Source of the DNA: Gottfriedia acidiceleris | GTDB lineage: Bacteria > Bacillota > Bacilli > Bacillales > Bacillaceae_G | Direction: 5' to 3' | Assembly (NCBI RefSeq): GCF_023115465.1 | Contig: NZ_CP096034.1 | Location: 744,001-808,000 of the forward strand | DNA: 64,000 nt | Part shown: piece after piece, positions 8,290 to 17,984 of the stretch | Layout of the letters: every line of letters begins with the position of its first letter | Position numbering within the stretch: position 1 is the first letter of the stretch | Made by a program: the position numbers and the translations under genes | The notes under the pieces: model-generated | What the model was told of the DNA's origin: nothing | Seen by the model: the letters and a program-made list of their open reading frames with translations, nothing else | Database searches by the model: none

Positions 8290-9696
8290 ATGCTTAGAAC
8301 AGGTCAACTGGAATCGATTGCCTTCTTTGAGCATTCTCTTCAAAAGGCAAAAGCTTGTTCAAAACGCTTCATTTGTAAAGTGGAAAAAATAATGAATATC
8401 CATCCCCTAAGTGTTTACCATTTTTATCAAGAATTGGGTTTTACTGAACGCTTTTATTGGTCAAACCAAGAAAACTCGTTAATTCTCACAGGAATTGGTA
8501 CTTTAGTTCCTTTTCATCATAGTACAGAAGAACAGTATTCTGCAATAGAAAAAGAATGGAAACGCTTTGGAGAGCAAGTGTATATCGAGCAAGAAAATTG
8601 CTTTGGTACAGGACCGATAGCTCTTGGGGGTTTCTCTTTTTTTGATACCTATAAAAATGATCAAGATTGGAAGAATTTTGGTACCTCTCATTTCTATGTA
8701 CCTAAATTAATGGTGACGGTTACAAACGAAGGGACATTCATCACCTCTAATTATGAAATTAATGAACAAACAAAAGTTGAGGATTTATTGCTTCAATATA
8801 AAGAATATGATGACTTTTTAGAAAAGTTTGGAATGAAGCAACCAAGCTTTACACAATCAGAATGTATTAACAAAGATGAATTTGAACCAAATGAATGGAT
8901 TCAAAGCGTAAAAGAAGCAATTAATCAAATGAAAAACGAAGAATTAGAAAAAGTTGTATTAAATCGGACTTTAAATGCAACATTTTCTGCAGAAGTAAAT
9001 TCAACAAAAGTAATTTATGAATTAGAAGCAACAAGAAATGTTAATTATGTTATTTCTTATCAATTAAAAGATACTGTATTTATAAGTGCTACACCTGAGC
9101 GATTAATTTCTAAGAAAAATAATACAGTTTCTTCGATGTGTCTTGCCGGATCTGCCGCAAAAGGAATAACTAAGGAAGAAAACACAGAAGCCGCCAATTG
9201 GTTATTTAATAGTAAAAAAAACAATGGTGAACATGCTTTTGTTGTAAACTATATACGAGAAATTCTACAACAATATTGTAATGAATTATCAATACCTTCA
9301 ACACCAAGAATAATGGCGACTAAAAGCTTATTGCATTTATTCACGCCAGTTGAAGGGAAATTATATAATCATGTTTCTTTATTTGAATTAATTCAAGCAT
9401 TACATCCAACTCCAGCACTTGGAGGTTTTCCTAAGGAAGAAGCATGTAAATTAATTCGTAAACTTGAACCTGTGGACCGGGGATGGTATGGTGCACCGAT
9501 AGGGTGGATTGATTTAAACGGAAATGGTGATTTTGCTGTAGGCATCCGTAGCGCTTTAATTAAAGAAGATAAAGCAAAATTATATGCCGGTTGTGGTGTT
9601 GTACAAGATTCAAAACCAGAGGAAGAATTTTTTGAAACTGGTGTAAAGTTTCTGCCAATGCTAAATGCATTAGGAGGGTTACGAAATGAAAGATAA
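8290..9696 (+). CDS. menF: Isochorismate synthase
   Basis: MenF converts chorismate to isochorismate, the first committed step to menaquinone. The 468-residue product carries the chorismate-binding domain in its second half, with LAGSAAKG, ALHPTPALGGFPKEEA and the terminal GCGVVQDSKPEEEF segment that completes the active site. The first half is the variable N-terminal domain. The start follows CTAGGGGGA. The gene ends inside menD (11-base overlap), which implies translational coupling. Siderophore-type isochorismate synthases share the domain, but the men neighbours decide the assignment. Confidence 0.95.
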   Translation: MLRTGQLESIAFFEHSLQKAKACSKRFICKVEKIMNIHPLSVYHFYQELGFTERFYWSNQENSLILTGIGTLVPFHHSTEEQYSAIEKEWKRFGEQVYIEQENCFGTGPIALGGFSFFDTYKNDQDWKNFGTSHFYVPKLMVTVTNEGTFITSNYEINEQTKVEDLLLQYKEYDDFLEKFGMKQPSFTQSECINKDEFEPNEWIQSVKEAINQMKNEELEKVVLNRTLNATFSAEVNSTKVIYELEATRNVNYVISYQLKDTVFISATPERLISKKNNTVSSMCLAGSAAKGITKEENTEAANWLFNSKKNNGEHAFVVNYIREILQQYCNELSIPSTPRIMATKSLLHLFTPVEGKLYNHVSLFELIQALHPTPALGGFPKEEACKLIRKLEPVDRGWYGAPIGWIDLNGNGDFAVGIRSALIKEDKAKLYAGCGVVQDSKPEEEFFETGVKFLPMLNALGGLRNER

Positions 9697-11425
9697 TGAA
9701 GCACTAACAAAGTATATTGGTGCTCTTGTAGATGAAATAAGTGCATTAAATATTAAAAACGTTGTAATAAGTCCTGGATCACGCTCTACGCCAATATCGA
9801 TGTTAGTAAATGAACATCCAAAATTAAAGTCTTATATTGCAGTAGATGAAAGAGGGGCAGCATTTTTTGCATTAGGAATCGCTAAAAGTACGAAACAGCC
9901 TACAGTTTTAATCTGTACTTCTGGAACAGCTGCTGCTAATTATATGCCAGCCATTTCTGAAGCAAAGGAATCTAGAATTCCATTAATCGTACTGACAGCC
10001 GATCGACCACATGAGCTTAGAGATATAGGTGCACCACAAGCTATGAATCAAATTGGTTTATACGGTTCATTTGTAAAAAAATTCATTGAGCTAGCCTTAC
10101 CAGAGGCTTCGGAAGCTATGTACGAATACGCGCGTTCTAGTGTTAATCGACTGTACCGTTCATGTGTGACTGCTCCAATGGGGCCTGTACATATGAATAT
10201 ACCACTTCGAGAACCTTTAGTTCCTAATTTTGCGATTGATGACGTATTCTCAGCAGGAAAGCGTAAAAATTCTGCTCACACAATCCTTACTGAAACTCTT
10301 GCGACAATTTCAAATGAAACAAGTAATAAGTTCACCAAGCTTTTTCAATCAAAAAGAAAAGGCTTATTAGTTTGCGGTCCTTATGTTGAAGAAGGAGCTT
10401 TAAAGAAAATTAAGTCTTTAGGGAATTTATTAGACTATCCAGTTCTATGTGATCCTCTTTCAAATGGAAGAACGATTAGTAGTAATGAAGAATCGAATGT
10501 AATTGATACATATGATACATTCCTTCGTTTTGAAGATATTGTTGATTTGCTTGATTCTGAAGTTATCGTACGATTCGGGGCAATGCCTGTATCTAAAACG
10601 TTTAGCCAATATATACAAAAGCAAAAAGATTGCGAGCTAATTGTAATTGATGAAGGAGACTTATGGAGAGATCCGACGTTGAAAGCAACTCAAATGATTT
10701 CTTGTGATGATATCCAGTTTTGTAATGCAATTTTGGAGTCTTATCAGAAAACAAGTAGTCTAGAAATAGAATGGTTGAATAAATGGAAAACAATTAATGA
10801 AAAAACAAAAAATGGACTACAACAAGCAGAACAGTTTGATGAGCTTTTTGAAGGGAAAATTGTTCAAGTTTTAGCAAAAAATTTACTCGAAGAAAGTACA
10901 TTGTTTGTTTCAAACAGTATGCCTATTCGTGATGTGGATACGTTTTTACATAATCAATCTAAAAAGTTAAAAATTGCTTGTAATCGAGGGGTAAATGGAA
11001 TAGATGGAACAATTGCAACTGCATTAGGGATGGCAGCAGCTGGAGAGAGTGTCACTTTATTAATTGGAGATTTATCTTTCTATCATGATTTAAATAGTCT
11101 AGTCCTTTCTAAACTACATCATTTACCTTTAAGAGTGATTCTTGTTAATAATGATGGGGGTGGAATCTTCTCATTTTTACCTCAATCAAAAGAAGAAAAA
11201 CATTTCGAAGATTTATTCGGAACTCCTTTAGGATTGGAATTCGAGCATGCAACTACCCTTTTCAGTGGAGTTCATACAAAAATTCATAATTGGTTTGAAC
11301 TTGAAGATGAATTAGCTAAAAAGAATAATGGATTACATGTTATTGAAATTCAGACAAATCGTAAAGAAAATTATGATCTTCATCAAAAAGTTTGGAGCAT
11401 GGTAAAAGCAGAATACGAGAAATGA
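9686..11425 (+). CDS. menD: SEPHCHC synthase (2-succinyl-5-enolpyruvyl-6-hydroxy-3-cyclohexene-1-carboxylate synthase)
   Basis: MenD is a thiamine-diphosphate enzyme that adds the succinyl semialdehyde unit of 2-oxoglutarate to isochorismate. The 579-residue length is typical. The N-terminal SPGSRSTPISM segment is a MenD signature, and the C-terminal cofactor-binding motif runs from GDLSFYHDLNSL to NNDGGGIFSFLPQ. The start overlaps the menF end by 11 bases, with GGAGGG upstream inside menF. MenH follows after a short gap. No anomalies are seen. Confidence 0.96.
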   Translation: MKDNEALTKYIGALVDEISALNIKNVVISPGSRSTPISMLVNEHPKLKSYIAVDERGAAFFALGIAKSTKQPTVLICTSGTAAANYMPAISEAKESRIPLIVLTADRPHELRDIGAPQAMNQIGLYGSFVKKFIELALPEASEAMYEYARSSVNRLYRSCVTAPMGPVHMNIPLREPLVPNFAIDDVFSAGKRKNSAHTILTETLATISNETSNKFTKLFQSKRKGLLVCGPYVEEGALKKIKSLGNLLDYPVLCDPLSNGRTISSNEESNVIDTYDTFLRFEDIVDLLDSEVIVRFGAMPVSKTFSQYIQKQKDCELIVIDEGDLWRDPTLKATQMISCDDIQFCNAILESYQKTSSLEIEWLNKWKTINEKTKNGLQQAEQFDELFEGKIVQVLAKNLLEESTLFVSNSMPIRDVDTFLHNQSKKLKIACNRGVNGIDGTIATALGMAAAGESVTLLIGDLSFYHDLNSLVLSKLHHLPLRVILVNNDGGGIFSFLPQSKEEKHFEDLFGTPLGLEFEHATTLFSGVHTKIHNWFELEDELAKKNNGLHVIEIQTNRKENYDLHQKVWSMVKAEYEK

Positions 11426-11443
11426 AATTAGGTGTTCTTGTTC

Positions 11444-12271
11444 ATGGAAATAAAAATAAATGAGGTCACATATTCATACATTGAATCTGGCCAAGGGCAA
11501 ACTATACTATTATTGCATGGTTTCACAGGTTCAAAGGAGACATGGGGAAGTTTAATAAGTAAACTAGAACGATATTATCATGTAATCGCAATTGATTTAT
11601 TAGGACATGGAAAGACAGATTGTCCAATTAATGATGAGCGGTACAGAATGGAATTTGCTGCTAAAGATTTACATGATTTTTTAGAACAAAAGCAAATTGT
11701 TTCTGTGCATCTTTTAGGCTATTCGATGGGAGGTAGACTAGCCCTCTATTTCGCTTTAGCCTATCCAACAAAGATTAAATCGCTTATTTTAGAAAGCTGC
11801 ACGGCTGGTCTTAAAACTGAAAATGAAAGATTAGCTCGAATCGAACAAGACAATCATTTATCTTCTATGATCCTAAATGAAGGCATTGAAGTATTTGTTA
11901 ATTATTGGGAAAACATTCCGTTATTTTCAACTCAAAAGAATTTGACATCAGAATCACAACAAAAGATTAAACAAGGAAGATTAAATCAGTCACCAATTGG
12001 CTTAAGTAATAGTCTAAAAGGGATGGGCACGGGCATTCAACCATCTCTATGGAGTGAATTGAATCAATTTAAAAAACCTTCTTTATTAGTTTGTGGAGAA
12101 TATGATGAAAAGTTTTGCCTAATAATGGGGAAAATGAACGAGAAGCTAGAAAAAAGTGAAATTATTAAAATTCCACATGCAGGCCATGCAATTCATGTGG
12201 AACATTCGGAAAAATTTGCTACAATAGTAATTGGGTTTTTATTGAAAATTGAAAAGGAGGAAATTTCATGA
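11444..12271 (+). CDS. menH: SHCHC synthase, alpha/beta hydrolase
   Basis: MenH removes pyruvate from SEPHCHC to give SHCHC. The 275-residue product has the alpha/beta-hydrolase fold. The nucleophile is Ser94 in [11 protein letters not shown], the oxyanion region is [12 protein letters not shown], the acid lies near CGEYDEKF and the base is in [14 protein letters not shown] (11432) and TTG (11438) are possible starts, but ATG 11444 gives nine-base spacing from AGGTG and a normal N-terminus. The gene ends in an ATGA overlap with menB, which indicates coupled translation. Confidence 0.93.
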   Translation: MEIKINEVTYSYIESGQGQTILLLHGFTGSKETWGSLISKLERYYHVIAIDLLGHGKTDCPINDERYRMEFAAKDLHDFLEQKQIVSVHLLGYSMGGRLALYFALAYPTKIKSLILESCTAGLKTENERLARIEQDNHLSSMILNEGIEVFVNYWENIPLFSTQKNLTSESQQKIKQGRLNQSPIGLSNSLKGMGTGIQPSLWSELNQFKKPSLLVCGEYDEKFCLIMGKMNEKLEKSEIIKIPHAGHAIHVEHSEKFATIVIGFLLKIEKEEIS

Positions 12272-13086
12272 CTATTGAATGGGTACAAGAAAGAAAGTAT
12301 GAAGAAATTTTATATTCTACATATAAGGGAATTGCTAAAATTTCAATCAATCGTCCACACGTACATAACGCATTTACACCATTAACAGTATCAGAAATGA
12401 TTGATGCTTTTGCTTATGCAAGAGACGACGAAAAAATTGGTGTTATTATTTTAACAGGTGAAGGTGGAAAAGCATTCTGTTCTGGTGGTGACCAAAGTGT
12501 TCGCGGACACGGTGGTTATGTTGGACAAGACCGCATTCCTCGCCTGAATGTATTAGATTTACAACGCCTAATTCGTGTTATTCCAAAACCTGTAATTGCA
12601 ATGGTAGCTGGTTATGCAATTGGTGGAGGTAACGTATTAAACGTAGTATGTGACTTAACAATCGCAGCTGATAACGCTAAATTTGGACAAACTGGTCCTA
12701 AGGTTGGTAGCTTTGATGCTGGTTATGGCTCAGGCTATTTAGCTCGTATTGTAGGGCACAAAAAAGCTCGTGAAATTTGGTACTTATGCCGTCAATATAA
12801 TGCACAAGAAGCATTAGATATGGGCTTAGTTAATAAAGTAGTACCTTTAGAAGAATTAGAAGCTGAAACAGTTAAATGGGCTGAAGAAATGCTCGAAAAA
12901 AGTCCAACTGCACTACGCTTCTTAAAAGCAGCAATGAATGCAGATACAGACGGTTTAGCAGGACTTCAACAGCTAGCTGGAGATGCTACGCTTCTTTACT
13001 ACACAACTGAGGAAGCAAAAGAAGGCCGAGATGCTTTTAAAGAAAAACGTACACCTGATTTCGATAAATTCCCACGTTTTCCTTGA
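12268..13086 (+). CDS. menB: 1,4-dihydroxy-2-naphthoyl-CoA synthase
   Basis: MenB closes the second ring by Dieckmann-type condensation of o-succinylbenzoyl-CoA. The 272-residue crotonase-fold protein has the conserved [16 protein letters not shown] loop and [20 protein letters not shown], both diagnostic of MenB rather than other enoyl-CoA hydratases. The start overlaps menH by four bases and has AAAAGGAGG in front. Codons look more expression-optimised than in menH. A strong terminator follows, so the downstream menE-menC pair probably has its own promoter or depends on read-through. Confidence 0.97.
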   Translation: MTIEWVQERKYEEILYSTYKGIAKISINRPHVHNAFTPLTVSEMIDAFAYARDDEKIGVIILTGEGGKAFCSGGDQSVRGHGGYVGQDRIPRLNVLDLQRLIRVIPKPVIAMVAGYAIGGGNVLNVVCDLTIAADNAKFGQTGPKVGSFDAGYGSGYLARIVGHKKAREIWYLCRQYNAQEALDMGLVNKVVPLEELEAETVKWAEEMLEKSPTALRFLKAAMNADTDGLAGLQQLAGDATLLYYTTEEAKEGRDAFKEKRTPDFDKFPRFP

Positions 13087-13100
13087 TCTGAAAGAAGATA

Positions 13101-13132
13101 AAAGCTTGATGAGAAATCATCAAGCTTTTTTT
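13101..13132 (+). terminator. Terminator after menB
   Basis: The perfect 12-bp stem AAAGCTTGATGA / TCATCAAGCTTT has a four-base loop and is followed by T7. It divides menFDHB from menEC. Confidence 0.9.
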
Positions 13133-13133
13133 G

Positions 13134-13269
13134 CACATTAAGGAAGTATAAACTGACAGCTGAGAAGAAAGCTCGAAGTAGTTGCCTAATTTAGGAATTA
13201 AGTATAAGAGTAACAACGCCTCTATTTTAGCCAACGCCAAACGAAGAGTTTTCTTTAAATAAACTTTTG
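13134..13269. repeat. Dispersed intergenic repeat, copy 1
   Basis: This stretch aligns along its length with 53830-53957. Shared blocks include CATTAAG, GTATAAA-TGACAGC, GAGAAGAAA, GAATTAA, ACGCCTCTA, GAGTTTTCTT and AAACTTTT, in the same order and spacing. Both copies lie directly after a terminator and before a plus-strand gene. This copy is the more decayed one, with weaker internal symmetry. Confidence 0.6.
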
Positions 13270-13301
13270 TAAATTTTGATAATAGTCAGGAAGTGTTTTT
13301 G

Positions 13302-14744
13302 ATGAATCAAATTCCGAATTTTTTGCTTGAGAGAGTCAGATTAACTCCTAATCGAATAGCAATTGCAACAGACGGGGAAGAAATTACTTTTAAGGATTTA
13401 CATGATCGTGTTCTAAATCTTGCCTATAAATTTCACCATTTTGGCATAAATGACGGATCTCACGTTTCGGTTTTAATGAATAATTCTGTTCAATTTATAG
13501 AAGTTGTTTATGCACTTCATTATATCGGAGCAACATCAATTTTACTGAATATAAGATTAAGTGATGACGAAATAGGATATCAATTAGAAAATAGTGATTC
13601 TGAATTTTTAATCGTAGTGAAATCAAATACGGTGAAGATACCTGAAAATATAAAACTGTTAAATATAAATGAGATAGAGAACAGTGAAGCAAAGGAATTT
13701 CCGATTAAGTCTAATTTTGATGGTGATAAAATCGCAACTATGATGTACACATCTGGTACAACTGGTTTCCCAAAAGCAGTTTTACAAACTTATTTTAATC
13801 ATTGGAGCAGTGCAATTGCTTCAGTACTAAATTTAGGTTTAGATCATAAAGATGTATGGCTAGTCTGTTTGCCAATGTTCCATGTGGGTGGTTTGTCTAC
13901 TGTATATAAAAGTGCGATTTATGGCATGAAAATTGTGTTAACGAATAAAGCTGATGCACATACCATTAAGGACTGTGTCATAAAGCATAATGTAACAATT
14001 CTATCTGTTGTAACAAAAGTATTAAATGACCTATTAACCATTGTTGAAGATACAAATGACTTAAACCGTATAAGAGTAGCTTTACTTGGTGGAGGACCCG
14101 CTCCGTTACCTCTTTTACAAAAGGCAAGAGCATTAAATGTGCCAGTCTATCAAACATACGGAATGACTGAAACTTGTTCACAAATCGCAACGCTTTCTCC
14201 TGAATACATGCTTTCTAAAATTGGTTCGGCAGGTAAAGCTTTATTTGGATGTACGCTAGAAATAAGAGACGATCAACGAACTTGTTTACCAAAAGAAGTA
14301 GGAGAAATTGTAGTTAAGGGGCCGAACGTGAGTAAAGGTTATTATAAGCTTACAAAGTTAACTGATTCATCTGAGTATCTTTATACGGGAGATTTGGGTT
14401 ATGTAGATGAGGATGGTTTTTTATTTGTCGTTGACCGTCGAAGTGATTTAATTATTTCCGGTGGAGAGAATATATATCCGGCAGAGATTGAATCAGTCTT
14501 ATTATCGCATCCAGATATCATTGAAGCTGGTGTAACAGGCAAAGAAGACCCAAATTGGGGAAAAGTACCTGTCGGATTTGTTGTTAGTAAATCCTCTAAT
14601 CCTTTGTCTCAAGAAGAACTAATCGAGTATTGTCGAGATAAAATCGCAGGGTATAAAATTCCAAAGGAAATATTTTTTGTAGACAATCTACCAAGAAATG
14701 CAACAAATAAGCTAGTTAGAAGAGAACTACTTAAGCTTCTATAA
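13302..14744 (+). CDS. menE: o-succinylbenzoate-CoA ligase
   Basis: MenE activates o-succinylbenzoate with ATP and CoA. The 480-residue product is an adenylate-forming enzyme with the P-loop-like MMYTSGTTGFPKAVLQT, the A5 motif YQTYGMTETCSQ, the A7 motif YTGDLGYVDEDGF, and the C-terminal lysine region NKLVRRELL. GTG at 13293 is possible, but ATG 13302 is preferred because AGGAAG lies eight bases upstream. The menB terminator and a dispersed repeat separate it from menB. MenC follows 11 bases later. Confidence 0.95.
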   Translation: MNQIPNFLLERVRLTPNRIAIATDGEEITFKDLHDRVLNLAYKFHHFGINDGSHVSVLMNNSVQFIEVVYALHYIGATSILLNIRLSDDEIGYQLENSDSEFLIVVKSNTVKIPENIKLLNINEIENSEAKEFPIKSNFDGDKIATMMYTSGTTGFPKAVLQTYFNHWSSAIASVLNLGLDHKDVWLVCLPMFHVGGLSTVYKSAIYGMKIVLTNKADAHTIKDCVIKHNVTILSVVTKVLNDLLTIVEDTNDLNRIRVALLGGGPAPLPLLQKARALNVPVYQTYGMTETCSQIATLSPEYMLSKIGSAGKALFGCTLEIRDDQRTCLPKEVGEIVVKGPNVSKGYYKLTKLTDSSEYLYTGDLGYVDEDGFLFVVDRRSDLIISGGENIYPAEIESVLLSHPDIIEAGVTGKEDPNWGKVPVGFVVSKSSNPLSQEELIEYCRDKIAGYKIPKEIFFVDNLPRNATNKLVRRELLKLL

Positions 14745-14755
14745 GGGGAATAAAA

Positions 14756-15871
14756 ATGTTGATAAGGCAAATTGAATTATGTTTAATTGAACAGCCTCTA
14801 AAAGTACCTTTTAAAACAAGCTATGGTACATATGAAAAACGGGAAAGTATAATTGTTAAAATTTTAGATGTAAACGGAATATGCGGTTATGGAGAAGTCG
14901 TTGCTTTTTCAGAGCCTTGGTATACAGAGGAAACGATTCAAACAGCCCTTCATACTTTACAAGATTTCTTTATACCGATCTTATTAAAAAAGCAGTTTAA
15001 TCATCCAAGTGAAGTTGCTACACAATTAAATCAATTTAAAGGCAATCAAATGGCTAAATCTGGGCTTGAAGGTGCATATTGGGATTTGTATAGTAAACTA
15101 AATTCAATCACTTTAGCAAAAGCTTTAGGGGGCAATAAGGCAGAGATACCAGTAGGGGTTGTAATTAGTATAGACGAGCCAATCAAAATGTTGAAACAAA
15201 TTAGTGCATATATAAAAGAAGGCTATGAACGATTTAAAATTAAAGTTTCAAAGGAAAATGATTACGAAATTGTCTCAACTATAAGAAATAGCTATCCAAC
15301 AATCCCTCTAATGATTGATGCCAATTCAGATTATTCGATTGAAGACATTCCGAAACTAAAAAAATTAGATGAATTTAATCTGTTAATGATTGAACAGCCC
15401 TTCGGCGAACGCCAATTCATCGAGCACGCTATCCTTCAAAAGGAAATTTCTACTCCAGTCTGCTTAGATGAAAGTATATGTTCCCTAGAAGATGTTCAAA
15501 TTGCGTATGAATTAAACGCTTGCAAAATTATTACTGTAAAGCCTGGGAGAGTCGGGGGATTAACTAAATCAATTGAAATTCATGATTATTGTGTTGAAAA
15601 GAATATTCCAATTTGGGTCGGAGGCATGATTGAAACCGGGATTTCTAGAATTCAAAACGTTGCATTAGCATCTCTTCCTGGATTTACAATACCTGGAGAT
15701 ATTTCGGCCTCATCTAGACATTGGGAGCATGACCTCATTATTCCAGAGGTAGCTTTAATAAATGGAAAAGTTAAAGTACCAGTTGGCCTTGGTTTAGGGG
15801 TAGAAGTGGATGAAGAACGAATCAAAAGCATATCTAAAAAGATTTATAAATATACTTCTCAGCAGAAATAA
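14756..15871 (+). CDS. menC: o-succinylbenzoate synthase
   Basis: MenC dehydrates SHCHC to o-succinylbenzoate. The 371-residue enolase-superfamily protein shows the barrel lysine pair in FKIKVSK, metal ligands in MIDANSD, MIEQPF and CLDES, and the second catalytic lysine in TVKPGRVGG. The start follows AAGGGGA. Some relatives act as N-acylamino acid racemases, but the location next to menE supports the menaquinone role. Every step from chorismate to demethylmenaquinone is encoded in this block except the thioesterase step; MenG is also not here. Confidence 0.95.
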   Translation: MLIRQIELCLIEQPLKVPFKTSYGTYEKRESIIVKILDVNGICGYGEVVAFSEPWYTEETIQTALHTLQDFFIPILLKKQFNHPSEVATQLNQFKGNQMAKSGLEGAYWDLYSKLNSITLAKALGGNKAEIPVGVVISIDEPIKMLKQISAYIKEGYERFKIKVSKENDYEIVSTIRNSYPTIPLMIDANSDYSIEDIPKLKKLDEFNLLMIEQPFGERQFIEHAILQKEISTPVCLDESICSLEDVQIAYELNACKIITVKPGRVGGLTKSIEIHDYCVEKNIPIWVGGMIETGISRIQNVALASLPGFTIPGDISASSRHWEHDLIIPEVALINGKVKVPVGLGLGVEVDEERIKSISKKIYKYTSQQK

Positions 15872-15881
15872 CCAAATAAAA

Positions 15882-15937
15882 AATACGATCAAATTAAACT
15901 TGTTATTCGTTTCAAGTTTCTTTGACCGTATCTTTTT
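15882..15937. terminator. Bidirectional terminator between menC and yidD
   Basis: A long hairpin: outer arms ATACGATCAAA / TTTGACCGTAT with one mismatch, and inner arms AAACTTG / CAAGTTT. A-runs and T-runs flank it. The yidD stop codon lies inside the hairpin. Confidence 0.8.
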
Positions 15938-16166
15938 TTGTTTCCTTATCTATTTTATCAGGTACAGGATCATATCCACCTGGATGTAGTGGGTGACACT
16001 TAAGTATTCTTTTAGTCGTTAAATAAGTTCCTTTAAGCGCACCATGGGTTTCTATTGCCTCTAGTCCATAACTAGAGCAAGTAGGATAGAATCTACATGA
16101 TGGTGGCGTTGCAGGTGAAATCCATTTTTGATAAAATCTAATGATTCCAATTAAAATTTTATTCAT
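15912..16166 (-). CDS. yidD: Membrane protein insertion efficiency factor YidD
   Basis: An 84-residue member of the YidD (YtjA) family, a small membrane-associated protein that aids YidC-dependent insertion. The hallmark run [20 protein letters not shown] is followed by [14 protein letters not shown] and [15 protein letters not shown], with the conserved cysteines. An upstream in-frame ATG exists, but ATG 16166 follows GAAAGG and gives the family N-terminus. The C-terminal tail is short and charged. The stop sits within the shared terminator. The ytzI-like small gene lies 25 bases upstream on the same strand, so the two are likely co-transcribed. Confidence 0.93.
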   Translation of the reverse strand: MNKILIGIIRFYQKWISPATPPSCRFYPTCSSYGLEAIETHGALKGTYLTTKRILKCHPLHPGGYDPVPDKIDKETKKDTVKET

Positions 16167-16191
16167 ATACAAACCTTTCGTCTGTTTAGAA

Positions 16192-16338
16192 TTATTTCTC
16201 ATCATGGTTATTTTTCATTTTTACGTCTTCTAGCTTATCGACTTTATGTTGTACACCATAGCCTTTATTTACAGTAAGAACGAAAGCACCGAATACAACA
16301 ACGATAATTATTCCACTAACAATAAATACTCCAGTCAT
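16192..16338 (-). CDS. ytzI: YtzI-like small membrane protein
   Basis: A 48-residue reading frame starting at ATG 16338, seven bases after a strong TTAGGAGG. The product has one N-terminal membrane helix ([20 protein letters not shown]) followed by a short Lys/Glu-rich tail that ends [11 protein letters not shown]. It resembles the small Bacillus protein YtzI, for which I know no proven function. It is co-directional with yidD, and one transcript is likely. The coding call rests on the ribosome-binding site, the clean helix-plus-tail architecture and the neighbourhood. Confidence 0.75.
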   Translation of the reverse strand: MTGVFIVSGIIIVVVFGAFVLTVNKGYGVQHKVDKLEDVKMKNNHDEK

Positions 16339-16504
16339 ACAATATCCTCCTAAATAGTTATACTACTATGATATAGTATACTGTCCAATATGCAAGGCAA
16401 TCAAATATTTTCATAAACTTTCAGGAATATTATTTCAATAATGATGAAACATTTTAATAGAAATAGTACAATGGAAAAATAAGTATGAATGTAGGAAGGT
16501 TAAA

Positions 16505-16984
16505 ATGTACATATTTAAAGATTTTTACCATAATACAGTTGAATTATCGTTTGAGAAACATCCATTTTCACCCGATCCAAAACATGTTTGGGTTATTTGT
16601 AAATACAATGACCAATGGTTACTCACAGACCATCAAAGAAGAGGATACGAATTCCCAGGCGGAAAAGTCGAGGAAGGCGAATCACCTGAAGAAGCAGCTA
16701 AACGTGAAGTTTTAGAAGAAACAGGTGGAAATGTATCTAAAATTAATTATCTAGGTCAATACCGCGTTACAGGTAAGGATAAAATTATCATAAAAAATAT
16801 TTATTTTGCCGAAATAGGAGAACTTTTGACACAAAAGCACTATTTTGAAACAAACGGCCCTGTACTGTTAGACGAATTTCCACCAAACATAAAAAAAGAT
16901 CGCCGATTTAGTTTTATCATGCGTGACGAAGTATTTTCACAAAGTTTAAGTTACTTGAATACTAAAAATAGCTCACTTTTATAA
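16505..16984 (+). CDS. ytkD: Nudix hydrolase YtkD
   Basis: A 159-residue Nudix protein. The box GGKVEEGESPEEAAKREV continues LEETGG and matches the metal-binding consensus, preceded by HQRRGYEFP. In B. subtilis, YtkD is a nucleoside triphosphatase active on 8-oxo-dGTP and has also been linked to RNA 5'-end pyrophosphate removal. The start follows TAGGAAGG. It is a single gene ending in a hairpin terminator. Synteny with men and pckA supports the specific name; the substrate in this organism is inferred. Confidence 0.9.
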   Translation: MYIFKDFYHNTVELSFEKHPFSPDPKHVWVICKYNDQWLLTDHQRRGYEFPGGKVEEGESPEEAAKREVLEETGGNVSKINYLGQYRVTGKDKIIIKNIYFAEIGELLTQKHYFETNGPVLLDEFPPNIKKDRRFSFIMRDEVFSQSLSYLNTKNSSLL

Positions 16985-16999
16985 GGTGAGCTTTTTTAG
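16969..16999 (+). terminator. Terminator after ytkD
   Basis: The stem AGCTCAC / GTGAGCT overlaps the ytkD stop and is followed by T6. Confidence 0.8.
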
Positions 17000-17000
17000 A

Positions 17001-17126
17001 GTTTCATGAGTGAATAAAACAGCGATAAAAAAATAGATTCCTCATTAGGGGTTCATGAGAAAGTAAGAAAGCTCAATAAGAAAGAAAGGTTACTCATAAA
17101 AGGTTCATGTGTAAGATAAAAATTGC
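17001..17126. repeat. Degenerate tandem repeat, period about 50
   Basis: Three units begin at about 17001, 17050 and 17102 with GTTTCATGAG, GGTTCATGAG and GGTTCATGTG. The first two also share a GATAA/AATAAG-AAA centre and a CTCATTA/CTCATAA end. No gene is visible. The block lies between the ytkD terminator and the terminator of the ABC importer operon. Confidence 0.5.
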
Positions 17127-17130
17127 ATGA

Positions 17131-17161
17131 AAAAAAGCTCACTATATTAAGCGAGCTTTGA
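17131..17161 (-). terminator. Terminator of the ABC importer operon
   Basis: On the minus strand, the hairpin AAAGCTCGCT / AGTGAGCTTT is followed by T6 just after the permease gene. Confidence 0.8.
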
Positions 17162-17177
17162 CTCATATTACACCAAA

Positions 17178-17984
17178 TTATTTCTTTATTGTTTTTCTCT
17201 CAATATATTCAACAATAATATACATCAAAGCAGCACATACACTTATGATTAATACACTCATTAGAACAAGAGTGAAATTAAATACTTGGAAGCCATAAAC
17301 GATTAAATAGCCAAGTCCGTTTTTTGAAACTAAGAACTCTCCGACAATCACTCCTACCCAAGCTAATCCTACATTTACTTTTAATGTTGATATGACGGTA
17401 GGTATACTAGCAGGAAAGATGACATTTTTAAAGATTTGAGTTTTTGTAGCTCCAAAACTTTTAATCACTTTTACATAATTTTCATCTACCTGTAAGAAGG
17501 CTTGATAAATAACAAGTGCTGTTATGACAAAACTTATTATGATCCCCATGGCAATAATGGACGAATATGAGGGGCCAAAAATTACAATGATGATTGGTCC
17601 AAGCGCGACTTTTGGCATGGCATTAAAGACTACTAAAAATGGATCAAGTACCTTTGAGGCAAATGGATACCACCAAAGAATGATTGCTAGAATGACCCCG
17701 ATAATTGTTCCTAAAATAAATCCAACGAGTGTTTCAGTGATTGTAGTCATAGCATCATGATAAACGGATCCATCTCCCAATTTTGCGATGAGTAAATCGT
17801 AAATTTTAGTAGGTGAACTAAACAATAATGGATCAATTATTTTTCGATGACTTAAAAGCTCCCAAGCTATAAAAAAGATAATAATAATTACTAGTTGGAA
17901 GAAGAAAATGAGTAGCTTTTTACGGCGATTTTTTTTGACGATACTGGCGTGATAGGATTTTAGTTCGTCATTTACTTTATCCAC
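17178..17984 (-). CDS. ytlD: ABC transporter permease (SsuC/ThiX/YtlD type)
   Basis: A 268-residue inner-membrane permease of the nitrate/sulfonate/taurine/thiamine-precursor importer class, with about six helices. The EAA-type coupling loop is visible as [20 protein letters not shown]. The frame runs further 5' over the ATPase gene, but GTG 17984 is chosen because AAGGAGTTGGAG precedes it and the overlap with the ATPase is then only eight bases. It is the last gene of the SBP-ATPase-permease operon and matches the ytlACD location in B. subtilis. The substrate is unknown; sulfonate-like or pyrimidine compounds are the usual cargo of the class. Confidence 0.85.
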   Translation of the reverse strand: MDKVNDELKSYHASIVKKNRRKKLLIFFFQLVIIIIFFIAWELLSHRKIIDPLLFSSPTKIYDLLIAKLGDGSVYHDAMTTITETLVGFILGTIIGVILAIILWWYPFASKVLDPFLVVFNAMPKVALGPIIIVIFGPSYSSIIAMGIIISFVITALVIYQAFLQVDENYVKVIKSFGATKTQIFKNVIFPASIPTVISTLKVNVGLAWVGVIVGEFLVSKNGLGYLIVYGFQVFNFTLVLMSVLIISVCAALMYIIVEYIERKTIKK

